Shown here: piece after piece, positions 33,925-42,594 of the stretch
How positions within the stretch are numbered: position 1 is the first letter of the stretch
Layout of the letters: each line of letters begins with the position of its first letter
Assembly: GCF_020165195.1 (NCBI RefSeq)
Contig: NZ_JAIUHR010000006.1
Span: forward strand, 62,001 to 126,000
Reading direction: 5' to 3'
DNA: 64,000 nt
DNA from: Mesorhizobium sp. CA14
GTDB taxonomy: Bacteria > Pseudomonadota > Alphaproteobacteria > Rhizobiales > Rhizobiaceae
Program-made: the position numbers and the translations under genes
Notes under the pieces: model-generated
Told to the model about the DNA's origin: nothing
Databases searched by the model: none
Seen by the model: the letters and a program-made list of their open reading frames with translations, nothing else

Positions 33925-34731
33925 ATGGCCAACGACGAGCTGCCGGGAGTGCTGGCGACGCTGCCTGTGATCAACGCCAAGGCGGAGCCCACGCCGAAGA
34001 GCGCGGAGGCGGAAGCTTTCTATACGCAGGCGATCCGCGAGCTCGCCGCCACCGACATTCCTTTTCTGGTTGCCGGGACCTATGCGGTGAGCGCCTATAC
34101 CGGCGTCGTGCGTCAGACCAAGGACCTCGATATCTTCTGCAAGGCCGGCGATTGCCCGCGCGTCCTCGCCCATTTCAAGGATATCGGCTACGCCGTCGAG
34201 ATTGAGGATGATCGCTGGCTGGGGAAGGTCTTCGAAGGTTCGCATTTCTTCGATGTGATCTTTGCATCAGCCAACGGCACCATGCTGGTGGAGGACCAGT
34301 GGCTGGAGCATGCCCGCCAGGTCGAGCTGCTCGGCAGCCGTGTCCGGATCATCGGACCGACGGAGCTCATCTGGTCGAAATGCTTCATTCAGGACAGGGG
34401 CCGTCACGATGGCGCCGACATCGCCCACACCATCCTCAAGGCGCATGATCAGGTCGACTGGCACAGGCTGCTTTCCTATCTCGACGTCCACTGGGAGGTG
34501 CTTTTGATGCAGTTGCTCAACTTCCGCTGGATCTATCCGAGCGAGCGCGACCTTGTCCCCGACTGGCTGCTCGACGATCTGCTCGAGCGGCTGGCCACAC
34601 AGCGGCGGCTGCCGTCGCCCAGAATGAAGATCTGCCGTGGCCGGCTGCTGTCGCAGATCGATTATGAGATCGACGTCAAGGAATGGGGCTTCGCAGGCGT
34701 CGGCGGCGTTGGAGAATTCCGCGATGGCTGA
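33925..34731 (+). CDS. Nucleotidyltransferase-like protein
   Basis: A 268-residue protein with a minimal nucleotidyltransferase fold. VAGTYAVSAYTGVVRQTKDLD supplies the helix-turn and the first two metal-binding Asp residues, and SHFFDVIF gives a possible third. The C-terminal half is helical. It resembles the broad class that includes AbiEii-like transferases and nucleotide-adding enzymes, and the substrate cannot be told. ATG 33925 directly follows a TTG in frame. The gene overlaps the metallophosphoesterase by eight bases, so the pair is co-translated and may act on one substrate. Confidence 0.75.
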   Translation: MANDELPGVLATLPVINAKAEPTPKSAEAEAFYTQAIRELAATDIPFLVAGTYAVSAYTGVVRQTKDLDIFCKAGDCPRVLAHFKDIGYAVEIEDDRWLGKVFEGSHFFDVIFASANGTMLVEDQWLEHARQVELLGSRVRIIGPTELIWSKCFIQDRGRHDGADIAHTILKAHDQVDWHRLLSYLDVHWEVLLMQLLNFRWIYPSERDLVPDWLLDDLLERLATQRRLPSPRMKICRGRLLSQIDYEIDVKEWGFAGVGGVGEFRDG

Positions 34732-35473
34732 ACAAAGCAAGGCAGACCGCAAAGCGAGCGGAAACGGCAAAGTCAAAGTCGCCGCTGTGGGCGATCTGCA
34801 TGTTCAGGAAGATGCGCAGACCTCCTACCGCGATCTGTTCGGCGAGGTTTCGCGCGAAGCCGATGTCCTGGTGCTTACCGGGGACCTCACCAATCTCGGC
34901 AAGCCGAAGGAGGCCGAGCTTCTGGCGGAGGATCTCCGGGCCTGCTCGATTCCCGTGGTCGCGGTGCTCGGCAACCACGACTACGAATCCGGTTGCTCAG
35001 AGCAGATCGCGGCGACGCTTCGCCATGCCGGCGTGCATCTCCTCGACGGACAGGCGACGGAGCTGATGGAGGTCGGCTTTGTCGGCGTGAAGGGCTTTGT
35101 CGGCGGTTTCGGCTCGAGGATGCTTGGGTCCTTCGGTGAGCCGGCAATCAAGGCCATGGTGGCCGAGAGCGTCAGCGAGGCGATGCGGCTCGAAAATGCC
35201 ATGCGGCAAGTCCGCGCCAAGCACACGCTTGTGGTGCTTCACTACGCACCGATCGTGGAGACGGTCGCTGGCGAGCCGCCGGAAATCTTCCCGTTCCTCG
35301 GCTCTTCCCGGTTGGCCGAAACGATCGACCGGTTCAAGGTGAGCGCCGTCGTGCACGGGCATGCTCATCGTGGCACTTTCGAAGGCCAAACTCCCGGCGG
35401 CGCGAAAGTTTACAATGTCGCCATGCACATCGCGAAACCGACCGGCCGGCCTTACGCACTGCTCGAGATCTGA
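34724..35473 (+). CDS. Metallophosphoesterase
   Basis: A 249-residue calcineurin-type phosphoesterase. The metal-binding motifs appear in order: GDLHVQE, TGDLTNLG, LGNHDYE, and VVHGHAHRG near the C-terminus. There is no signal peptide. ATG at 34724 overlaps the nucleotidyltransferase stop codon (34729-34731). Enzymes of this class cleave phosphomono- or diesters, and the substrate is unknown. The tight link to a nucleotidyltransferase suggests an add-and-remove pair. Confidence 0.88.
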   Translation: MAEQSKADRKASGNGKVKVAAVGDLHVQEDAQTSYRDLFGEVSREADVLVLTGDLTNLGKPKEAELLAEDLRACSIPVVAVLGNHDYESGCSEQIAATLRHAGVHLLDGQATELMEVGFVGVKGFVGGFGSRMLGSFGEPAIKAMVAESVSEAMRLENAMRQVRAKHTLVVLHYAPIVETVAGEPPEIFPFLGSSRLAETIDRFKVSAVVHGHAHRGTFEGQTPGGAKVYNVAMHIAKPTGRPYALLEI

Positions 35474-35497
35474 GCCGGTCAGCGATTTGGTGACCGG

Positions 35498-35779
35498 CTA
35501 GACTTCGTCAAACCGGCTGCCTTCCTTGGAAGGATCCTTGGACAGCACACGCTCTTCCTGGTCATCGGGCAAGGCTTCGTCACTTTCCTGGAAGGGGTTA
35601 TCGTCATCCTCTTCCGGCAGATCGCCTTCCGCTTCAGCATCATCCTGCGGGTCACCGTTCACGGCAACGCTGTCAGGCAGGATTCTGCCGCCCTCCAGGG
35701 CATCCCAGTCCTGCTGCTCGATGGTCGGGGCTTCGGTTTCTTCGGTCTTTGCAGACCGCTGTTTGTCGCGCGGGTCCAT
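35498..35779 (-). CDS. Small, highly acidic protein of unknown function
   Basis: A 93-residue protein starting MDPRDKQRSAKTEE, with a very high Asp/Glu content, one patch of hydrophobic residues (GGRILPDSVAV) and no Cys. It looks soluble and largely disordered. ATG at 35779 has GGAG nearby. A stress-type promoter lies 35 bp upstream. It probably belongs to the general stress regulon. The biochemical role is unknown. Confidence 0.65.
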   Translation of the reverse strand: MDPRDKQRSAKTEETEAPTIEQQDWDALEGGRILPDSVAVNGDPQDDAEAEGDLPEEDDDNPFQESDEALPDDQEERVLSKDPSKEGSRFDEV

Positions 35780-35810
35780 GACGTTCTCCAATGCTGGGGT
35801 TCGAGTGAAG

Positions 35811-35835
35811 AACCTTTCGCCGAAACAGTTGTTCC
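35811..35835 (-). promoter_or_regulatory. Candidate EcfG/RpoE2 promoter of the acidic protein gene
   Basis: Minus strand GGAAC (35835-35831), 16 bases, GGTT (35814-35811), about 32 bp before the ATG at 35779. Confidence 0.6.
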
Positions 35836-36071
35836 GCTTCTTACACAATCACGGAACGGTTGGCGCGATTGCCCGGGAACAGCCTTCCCATCACGGCAGC
35901 GTGCCCGGTCATCCGTGTATTCATGCGGTGATGGGCTATGGCGGCAGATCACCTTTTCACAAATTGCTTCCGAGATCGTTTCCGCCCCGATCGCCGGCGC
36001 ACAGGATGCCGATGCGGATCTCTTCGCTTTCAAAACGTGATTCTGAGAGGCTGTTGCGAGCGGATTGGAAG

Positions 36072-37085
36072 CTATTCGATCTGCTCGAACGTGCACTGGC
36101 TCGGCGCCTTGTCGGGTCGCCAGCGCAAGAGTCTCGTGCCGTGCCGGAAACGGTCGCCGGTGACTTGGTCGAAGCGGACCTCGACGACCAGTTTTGGCCG
36201 CACCGGTTCCCACGCGCCGCTGCGTTCGGTGCTCCATCGGCTCGGCCCGCCTGGTGCCTTGCCGGTGAAACCTGACCCGCCACGCAACTTCTCGAGCCTC
36301 TCGGTGAGAGCGGCGCGCTCGCCATTGGCGATGGTCGAGGTGAAGCCGACATGATCGAGCTGCCCATTGTCATTGTAGAGACCAAGCAGCAGCGATCCGA
36401 CTAGCCGCGTGCCACTGAGATAGCGAAAGCCGCCGACCACGCAGTCGGCTGTGCGTAGCCGTTTTACCTTGATCATAGCGCGCTCGCCGGGCCGATATGG
36501 CTCGTCGAGCCCCTTGGCGACAACTCCGTCGGTCGAACCCTGGCCCGAGCCCCGCAGCCATTGCTCGGCAGTCGCAATGTCGGTGGTCGATCGCGATAGC
36601 CGCAGCGCTGCGCCTGCGTAGCCGGACAAGAACGTTTCCAATGCAGCGCGTCGGTCGGCCAGGGGCGCTTCGAGCATGATCTTGCCGGTCGGCGCGACAA
36701 GCATGTCGAACAGGATCAATCGCGCCGGCGTCTCCATGCTCAGCTTGCGAATGCGGCTTTCCGCCGGATGCAGCCGCATCTGCAACGCGTCGAAGGAAGC
36801 GCGACCGTCGATCTCGATCACGATCTCGCCATCGACGACGAAATCCTCGGCGTCGAGCCTTCGTACCATGGTGATCAGCTCCGGAAAGTAGCGCCCGAGC
36901 GGCTTGCCGGATTTGGCGCGAAGATCGACATCCTCCTTGCCCTTGAAGGCGAGGCAGCGGAAGCCATCCCATTTCGGCTCATACTGCCAAGGCCCGTTCT
37001 CCGTCGGCAACATTTCCGCAGTTCGCGCTTCCATCGGCGGCGTGTCCAACGGCAACGGAAAGCTGTTCGCCCGAGCGGCTACCAT
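36072..37085 (-). CDS. ATP-dependent DNA ligase (LigD/LigC-type ligase domain only)
   Basis: A 337-residue ATP-dependent DNA ligase. The AMP-accepting Lys38 lies in YEPKWDGFR, followed by DGEIVI, FDMLV, DGVVAKGL and MIKVKR. A C-terminal OB domain ends TRLLRWRPDKAPSQC. It has the adenylation and OB domains but neither the polymerase nor the phosphoesterase domain of full LigD. It is thus of the LigC type associated with non-homologous end joining or base excision repair. No ku gene is in the window. ATG at 37085 overlaps the GFA fragment by seven bases. Confidence 0.9.
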   Translation of the reverse strand: MVAARANSFPLPLDTPPMEARTAEMLPTENGPWQYEPKWDGFRCLAFKGKEDVDLRAKSGKPLGRYFPELITMVRRLDAEDFVVDGEIVIEIDGRASFDALQMRLHPAESRIRKLSMETPARLILFDMLVAPTGKIMLEAPLADRRAALETFLSGYAGAALRLSRSTTDIATAEQWLRGSGQGSTDGVVAKGLDEPYRPGERAMIKVKRLRTADCVVGGFRYLSGTRLVGSLLLGLYNDNGQLDHVGFTSTIANGERAALTERLEKLRGGSGFTGKAPGGPSRWSTERSGAWEPVRPKLVVEVRFDQVTGDRFRHGTRLLRWRPDKAPSQCTFEQIE

Positions 37086-37246
37086 CGCTCTTCCGTATCG
37101 CGATGAGGCAGGTCGATGCCGCAGCTGTCGCAATCACAGTAGTGCACACGTGGATCGCCGGCCACACGGTAACGGATCCTGCCGCAGAGGCATCCGCCTG
37201 AACGTTCGCCAGTCGCCGGGTTGGTGAGAGTCTCTGCTGCATCCAT
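37079..37246 (-). pseudogene. Truncated GFA-family (glutathione-dependent formaldehyde-activating-like) fragment
   Basis: The 55-residue frame carries SGGCLCGRIRYRVAGDP and HYCDCDSCG, which are the N-terminal zinc-binding Cys motifs of the GFA family. The protein then stops after 18 more residues, where family members continue for another 70 or so. I find no continuation in another frame, because the ligase gene begins at once. It looks like a remnant left by a deletion. It could still be translated and coupled to the ligase gene. Confidence 0.6.
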
Positions 37247-37283
37247 CCAGCTGAACGCTCGGCGCCGGATCTGGTTTCCGGCG

Positions 37284-37308
37284 GGAACAGCCAACAAACC
37301 AAAGCGTT
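37284..37308 (+). promoter_or_regulatory. Candidate EcfG/RpoE2 promoter of the isochorismatase-like gene
   Basis: GGAAC at 37284-37288, 16 bases, CGTT at 37305-37308: an exact match to the rhizobial general-stress consensus. It lies 114 bp before the ATG at 37422. Confidence 0.6.
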
Positions 37309-37421
37309 GTTCAACATTCCAAGGATCAGGGCTTGATCTCCAATCACCACTGCCGCGCGTTGCCGTACATGCATTTCCGCTTCATTCCGCTTCCGCCGAG
37401 CCGAATTTATCGGGTGTTCTG

Positions 37422-38030
37422 ATGTCAGCTCCAGGCTTGACCTACGGGCCGCTTGGCGATCACTGCGCCCATCTTTGCGTCGACATGCAAAAGCTGTTTG
37501 CCGAGCCCTCGGAATGGGCAACGCCCTGGATTACCCGGGTCCTTCCGCGAATTGTCAGTCTGGTCGAAAGAAAGGCCGAGCAAACGATCTTTACCCGCTT
37601 TATTCCGGCGGCGAGGGCGGGGCAGGGTGCCGGTACCTGGAGACGCTACTACGAGCGATGGGCCTCGATGACGATTGAAGCCGTCGGTCCGCAGATGGTG
37701 GACTTGCTGCCGGCGCTGCGCGCATTTTGTCCGCCGGCCCAAGTGATCGACAAGCATGTCTATTCGCCCTGGCCGGAGGGCAGACTGCAGGCTGAGCTTG
37801 CCGGCCGAGGTGTCGATACTTTGGTGATCACCGGCGGCGAAACCGATGTCTGCGTTCTCGCCACCGTTCTGGGAGCGATCGACATCGGCTACCGCGTCGT
37901 GCTGGTCACGGATGCGCTTTGCAGCTCTTCCGACGCTACTCATGATGCGCTGATGACCGTCTATCATCAGCGCTTTGCCCAGCAGGTTGAGACGGTAGAG
38001 ATGGAGGTCGTTCTCTCGGCCTGGAATTGA
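37422..38030 (+). CDS. Isochorismatase-family cysteine hydrolase
   Basis: A 202-residue protein with the complete catalytic triad of the family: Asp21 in CVDMQK, Lys111 in VIDKHVYSPW, and Cys144 in GETDVCVLATVLGA. The family hydrolyses isochorismate, nicotinamide and related amides or ethers, and the substrate here is not evident. ATG at 37422 gives the usual family N-terminus. It lies convergent to the PPC-domain gene, with only seven bases between stop codons. Confidence 0.88.
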   Translation: MSAPGLTYGPLGDHCAHLCVDMQKLFAEPSEWATPWITRVLPRIVSLVERKAEQTIFTRFIPAARAGQGAGTWRRYYERWASMTIEAVGPQMVDLLPALRAFCPPAQVIDKHVYSPWPEGRLQAELAGRGVDTLVITGGETDVCVLATVLGAIDIGYRVVLVTDALCSSSDATHDALMTVYHQRFAQQVETVEMEVVLSAWN

Positions 38031-38037
38031 GAGGCTG

Positions 38038-38481
38038 CTACGCCTCGAGATCGATCAGCGCAACGCCAAGCTCGGAACGCTTCCGGCGGCGCAGGTGGCC
38101 GGGCGATTCCAGCACCGTGACCTCCAGCGTGGGTCGCACGTAGCCTTCCAGCAGGTGTCCGCCTCGCGTCGACCCATCGCCGAGGCCGAGCACGGCATGC
38201 ATGTGAAGACTGGGTTTGCCTCTATCGTCGACGGCAATGTCGCCGATCGCGCTCAGCACTTCGCACTGCTCATCGACGGGAATCCTGCGATAGGATTTCG
38301 ACTGGAAATCGAACCAGCCGACCACCGCCTTCTCGAATGCCCCGATTGCGGTCAGGGATGCGGCGGTCATTCCCTGCTCGACCGCAAAGGCTGTCAGGCA
38401 AGCGAAAGCTTCTTCGCCCGGGTCAAGCACGACCACAAATGTCCTTTGTTCGGATGTCTCGCCAACCAGCTTCGATTTCAT
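38038..38481 (-). CDS. PPC (DUF296) domain protein
   Basis: A 147-residue single-domain protein of the plant/prokaryote conserved (PPC, DUF296) family. Supporting segments are FVVVLDPGEEAFACL, TAIGAFEKAVVGWFD, and the metal-binding-like SLHMHAVLGLGDG followed by GGHLLEGYVRPTLEV. PPC proteins form trimers, and their bacterial role is obscure. ATG at 38481 is preferred to TTG 38487. A GGAAC-N16-AGTT element lies 36 bp upstream. Confidence 0.88.
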   Translation of the reverse strand: MKSKLVGETSEQRTFVVVLDPGEEAFACLTAFAVEQGMTAASLTAIGAFEKAVVGWFDFQSKSYRRIPVDEQCEVLSAIGDIAVDDRGKPSLHMHAVLGLGDGSTRGGHLLEGYVRPTLEVTVLESPGHLRRRKRSELGVALIDLEA

Positions 38482-38516
38482 GATCAACTCGCGTCAACGG
38501 CCACCGCCAAGGGCCG

Positions 38517-38541
38517 AACTCGGAATCGGGCTGCGTGTTCC
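38517..38541 (-). promoter_or_regulatory. Weaker EcfG/RpoE2-like element of the PPC-domain gene
   Basis: Minus strand GGAAC (38541-38537), 16 bases, AGTT (38520-38517). The first base of the -10 element differs from the best sites. It is divergent from the site at 38605. Confidence 0.4.
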
Positions 38542-38604
38542 TTGCTTGTTTCTGGAGCCGTGGAGCACCTTTTTGTGAAGCTCGGCCGTTTCGCGGGTTA
38601 ATTC

Positions 38605-38629
38605 GGAACAATGCTTCCGGTCATTGGTT
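38605..38629 (+). promoter_or_regulatory. Candidate EcfG/RpoE2 promoter of paoABC
   Basis: GGAAC at 38605-38609, 16 bases, GGTT at 38626-38629, 33 bp before the ATG at 38663. Confidence 0.58.
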
Positions 38630-38662
38630 GGGGCCAATGACCAGCCAGCGACGGAGCGAGCC

Positions 38663-39280
38663 ATGTCCCAGCCTTCAGCCTCACATGTTGCTCTCAACCG
38701 GCGAAATTTCATGACAGGCACGGTGTCCGCCGCCGCGGCCGTGCCCCTGCTTGGCTCACCGGCGAAGACGCAAGAAGTCACACAGTCGAGGGCACGACTA
38801 AGGGAGCCGGTCGTCACGACGTTGCGGATCAACAAGCAACGTCACGAGCTTTCGCTCGATCCCAGAACGAGCCTGCTCGACGCGTTGCGCGATCACGCCG
38901 GGCTCACCGGCACCAAGAAAGGCTGCGATCACGGCCAGTGCGGCGCGTGCACGGTGCTGGTCGACGGCAAGCGCGTACTTTCTTGTCTGAGCTTCGCGGT
39001 GATGAACGACGGCAAGGAGGTGACGACGATCGAAGGGCTCGCGTCCAGCGACGGCAAGCTGCATCCTATGCAGCAGGCCTTTATCGACCACGATGCCTTC
39101 CAGTGCGGCTACTGCACGCCGGGCCAGATCATGTCGGCGATCGGCTGCGTCAATGAAGGTCACGCCGAATCCGAGAATGACATCCGTGAATATATGAGCG
39201 GCAATATCTGCCGCTGCGCCGCCTATCCCAACATTGTCGCCGCCGTTCTGCAGGCACGCGGCGAGACAAGAGGGGCATGA
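38663..39280 (+). CDS. paoA: Periplasmic aldehyde dehydrogenase, [2Fe-2S] subunit
   Basis: A 205-residue xanthine-oxidase-family small subunit with an N-terminal Tat-type signal (NRRNFMTGTVSAAAAV). Two iron-sulfur motifs are present: CDHGQCGACTVLV with the downstream Cys in LSC, and CGYCTPGQ with NICRCAAY. It matches E. coli PaoA (YagT), part of a molybdenum aldehyde dehydrogenase that detoxifies aromatic aldehydes in the periplasm. ATG at 38663 gives a proper Tat signal. It lies one base before the FAD subunit gene. Confidence 0.92.
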   Translation: MSQPSASHVALNRRNFMTGTVSAAAAVPLLGSPAKTQEVTQSRARLREPVVTTLRINKQRHELSLDPRTSLLDALRDHAGLTGTKKGCDHGQCGACTVLVDGKRVLSCLSFAVMNDGKEVTTIEGLASSDGKLHPMQQAFIDHDAFQCGYCTPGQIMSAIGCVNEGHAESENDIREYMSGNICRCAAYPNIVAAVLQARGETRGA

Positions 39281-39281
39281 G

Positions 39282-40304
39282 ATGCGACCTTTCGTCTATG
39301 AACAACCGACCGACATTTCCGCAGCGGTCGCGCTGGCGTCCAACTTCACGACCCGCGACGATCAGCCGACGCGAGCCAATGCGCAGTTCATCGCCGGCGG
39401 CACCAATCTCGCCGATTATATGAAATTGGGGGTCGCTGAGCCGAACCGTCTGCTCGACCTCAACCGGCTCGAGGAGCAAAAGCTCAGGCAGATCCGGGTA
39501 ACGGAAGACGGCATCCGCTTCGGCGCCCTGGTTCGGATGGGCGAGGCTGCGGATCACCGCGAGATCAAGGAGCGCTATCCGGTCATTGCCGAGAGTTTGC
39601 ATTTGGCGGCAAGCGGCCAGATCCGCAACATGGCAAGCCTCGCCGGCAATGTCCTGCAGCGCACGCGCTGCGAATATTTTCGCGAGACGTCTTGGGCTTG
39701 CAACAAACGTATGCCGGGGTCGGGCTGTGCCGCGATGGACGGCTTCAACCGGCAGCATGCGGTGCTGGGGGGCAGCACCGCGTGTATCGCCACCTATCAT
39801 GGCGACTTCGCTCAGGCGCTGATCGCGCTCGACGCCGTCGTCCTCACCGAAGGTTCGCGCGGCGCGCGCAAAATCCCGTTCGCCAAACTGCATCGGCAGC
39901 CCGGCGATACGCCGCATATCGAGACGGATCTCGCCGCCGACGAGATCATCACCGCCATCGAGGTACCGGCTCTGCCGTGGGGCCGGCGCTCGCTCTATCT
40001 CAAGATCCGCGACCGCGAATCCTATGCCTTTGCGCTGGCTTCGGCGGCCGTTGCGCTCGACCTCGACGGCGAGACTGTGCGCGAGGCACGCATTGCGCTC
40101 GGCGGCGTGGCGACCGTGCCGTGGCGCGCCAGCGCGGCCGAGGAAGTCCTGCAAGGGAAGAAGCTTGACGATGCATCGGCAGGAGCAGCGGCGGACGCCG
40201 CCTTCGCCGAGGCCCAGCCGCGCCAACACAACGCGTTCAAGATCGAACTCGGCAAGCGAACATTGGTGCGCGCGCTGCTCGAAACCCGCGACATGAAGGT
40301 GTGA
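39282..40304 (+). CDS. paoB: Periplasmic aldehyde dehydrogenase, FAD subunit
   Basis: A 340-residue FAD-binding subunit starting MRPFVYEQPTD. FIAGGTNLADYMK and NMASLAGNVLQRTRC are the FAD contacts. The following Cys pattern (CEYFRET-WACNK-GSGC) is the extra [4Fe-4S] site characteristic of PaoB (YagS). There is no own signal, as expected for a subunit carried across by PaoA. The stop overlaps GTGA at the start of the large subunit. Confidence 0.92.
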   Translation: MRPFVYEQPTDISAAVALASNFTTRDDQPTRANAQFIAGGTNLADYMKLGVAEPNRLLDLNRLEEQKLRQIRVTEDGIRFGALVRMGEAADHREIKERYPVIAESLHLAASGQIRNMASLAGNVLQRTRCEYFRETSWACNKRMPGSGCAAMDGFNRQHAVLGGSTACIATYHGDFAQALIALDAVVLTEGSRGARKIPFAKLHRQPGDTPHIETDLAADEIITAIEVPALPWGRRSLYLKIRDRESYAFALASAAVALDLDGETVREARIALGGVATVPWRASAAEEVLQGKKLDDASAGAAADAAFAEAQPRQHNAFKIELGKRTLVRALLETRDMKV

Positions 40305-40306
40305 CC

Positions 40307-42586
40307 ATGGACGCTGCCGCTCCAAGACCCAAGGAAAACCAGGGCGAACCGCTGCCGCGCGTGGATGCGCGGCTGAAAGTCACCGGGCAGGCGCACTACC
40401 CCGCCGACCTGCCGGCCGCCAGCATTGCCTATGGCGCGCTGGCCACCAGCAGCATCGCCAGAGGCAAGGTGACGAAGCTTCGCCTCGACGATGCCCGCGC
40501 TGTGCCTGGCGTGCTCGACATCGTCACCTATGGCGACATGGACAAGATCGACAAACCGAAATTCGGCAATTCCAGCGCCACATCGATCGGTCCACTGCAT
40601 GACCGGACGATCTTCCATGACGGCCAGATCATCGCGCTCGCGGTTGCCGAGACTTTCGAGGCGGCCGAAGAGGCGGCGCAGTTGATCCGCGCCGAATATG
40701 AGGAGGACAAGCCGACCGCGAGCTTCGACAGTCCGGGCACGAAGACCGTTGCGGCGGCCGGCAAAAGCCCGATGTTCAAGGAAGACGTCAAGGCCGGCGA
40801 CTTCGACGCCGCCTTTGCCGCGGCGGCGGTCAAGATCGACCAGCGCTATTCGACGCCCACCCAGCATCACAATCCGATCGAGCTGTTCTCGACGACCGCG
40901 TACTGGCAGGGCGACCAACTCGTCGTGCATGAGCCCTCGCAGAACGTCACCGGCTGGAAAGTCGAGCTTGCCAGACAGCTGAAGATGGATCCGGCGAATG
41001 TGCGCATCGTAAGCCCCTTCATCGGTGGCGCATTCGGTTCGAAAGGGCCGATGACCCCGCGCACCGCGATCGTTGCCGTTGCCGCCAAACGGCTCGGGCG
41101 TCCGGTGCGTTGCGTGACAAGCCGCATGCAGGCTTTCGGCACCCAGACCTACCGGGCTGAAACGCGGCACCGCATCAGGATCGGCGCCGGCAAGGACGGC
41201 CGCATCACCGCTTTCGCGCATGAAGGCTGGGAGGTGACCTCGCGCCCCGATCTCTATGTCGTCGGCGGCACGTCGGCCACGGGCCGCATGTACGGCTATG
41301 GCTCGGTGCTGACCCATGTCTCGCTGGTGCAGGCGGACCGCAACACGCCGGGTTACATGCGTTCGCCCCCCGAGACGCCTTATGTCTATGCGCTTGAAAA
41401 CGCCATGGACGAGATGGCGGTGGCGCTTGGCATGGATCCGGTCGAGTTCCGCCGGATCAACGAACCGAAGACAGAGCCGATCGGCAAGAAACCGTTCTCC
41501 AGCCGCTCGCTGATCCAGTGCTACGACCAGGCGGCGGAGGCCTTCGGATGGGCCAGACGCGATCCGAAGATCGGCGCGATGCGCGACGGCGAGTGGCTGA
41601 TCGGCATGGGCTGCGCCACGGCAATCTATCCCACCGCCGTCGCGCCATGCGCGGCGCGCGTGCGCCTGACGGTCGATGGCGATGTGCGCCTGCAATGCGG
41701 TTCGCACGAGATCGGCACCGGCGTGCGCACCGTGGCCGGCCAGATGGCGTCGGAGCGGCTCGGCGTCGCGATCGACAAGATCAGTGTCGAAATGGGCGAC
41801 AGCAGCCTGCCTCCTGCGCCCGTCTCAGGCGGCTCGATCTCCACGGCCAGCGTGTGTTCGGCGGTGCTCAAGGCCTGCGACGCTATCCGAACCAAGCTAT
41901 TTGCCGCCGCGACTGCCGAGGGCGGTCCGCTGGCCGGCTCCCATAATGAGGAATTCGACCTTGCCGACGGAAAGATCGTGGCGAAGAGCGGCGCGTCGGC
42001 CAAGGTCGAGAACGTACTGAAAGCCATGCAGGTCGGCGCGATAGAGGAATATGCCGAGTTCGCGCCCAAGGGCGCGACACCGGAAGCACTGAAGAAGCTC
42101 TATGCGGGCACGCCGGAATTCCACGGCGGCGAGCAGGACGAGGACTCGGTGAAATATGCCTTTGGCGCCGAGTTCGTCGAAGTGCGCATCAATCGCTACA
42201 CCAGGGAAATCCGCGTGCCGCGCATCGTCGGCGCATTCGCGGCCGGCCGCATCATGAACACGCGCACGGCGCGCAGCCAGCTGATGGGCGGCATGATCTG
42301 GGGCATCGGCCAGGCGCTGCATGAGGCGACCGAGGTCGACAGGCGCTACGCCCGCTACGTGAACCGCGACCTGCAGGACTATCTCGTGCCGGTCAATGCC
42401 GACATCAAGGACCTGCAGGTGATCCTGGTTCCGGAGATCGACCACGCGGTCAACCCGGCCGGCGTGAAAGGCTTGGGCGAACTGGGCAATGTCGGCACGG
42501 CTGCCGCCGTCGCCAGCGCGGTCTTCCACGCGACGGGCAAGCGCATCCGTGACCTGCCGATAAGGATCGAGCAGTTGCTCGTCTGA
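40307..42586 (+). CDS. paoC: Periplasmic aldehyde dehydrogenase, molybdenum-binding subunit
   Basis: A 759-residue large subunit with the molybdopterin-binding segments IGGAFGSKGP, GYMRSPPETPYVYALE, and the catalytic Glu in KGLGELGNVGTAAAV. The length fits PaoC (YagR). GTG at 40301 is a possible alternative start that overlaps paoB. ATG 40307 is listed. A paoD (YagQ)-type cofactor insertion chaperone does not follow. The next gene is convergent, so maturation must rely on a gene elsewhere. Confidence 0.92.
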   Translation: MDAAAPRPKENQGEPLPRVDARLKVTGQAHYPADLPAASIAYGALATSSIARGKVTKLRLDDARAVPGVLDIVTYGDMDKIDKPKFGNSSATSIGPLHDRTIFHDGQIIALAVAETFEAAEEAAQLIRAEYEEDKPTASFDSPGTKTVAAAGKSPMFKEDVKAGDFDAAFAAAAVKIDQRYSTPTQHHNPIELFSTTAYWQGDQLVVHEPSQNVTGWKVELARQLKMDPANVRIVSPFIGGAFGSKGPMTPRTAIVAVAAKRLGRPVRCVTSRMQAFGTQTYRAETRHRIRIGAGKDGRITAFAHEGWEVTSRPDLYVVGGTSATGRMYGYGSVLTHVSLVQADRNTPGYMRSPPETPYVYALENAMDEMAVALGMDPVEFRRINEPKTEPIGKKPFSSRSLIQCYDQAAEAFGWARRDPKIGAMRDGEWLIGMGCATAIYPTAVAPCAARVRLTVDGDVRLQCGSHEIGTGVRTVAGQMASERLGVAIDKISVEMGDSSLPPAPVSGGSISTASVCSAVLKACDAIRTKLFAAATAEGGPLAGSHNEEFDLADGKIVAKSGASAKVENVLKAMQVGAIEEYAEFAPKGATPEALKKLYAGTPEFHGGEQDEDSVKYAFGAEFVEVRINRYTREIRVPRIVGAFAAGRIMNTRTARSQLMGGMIWGIGQALHEATEVDRRYARYVNRDLQDYLVPVNADIKDLQVILVPEIDHAVNPAGVKGLGELGNVGTAAAVASAVFHATGKRIRDLPIRIEQLLV

Positions 42587-42594
42587 CAGCCCTG

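Noticed and set aside
40022-41707. A 561-codon minus-strand frame across paoB and paoC
   Set aside because: An antisense shadow of two firmly assigned genes, rich in Arg and His with no motif.
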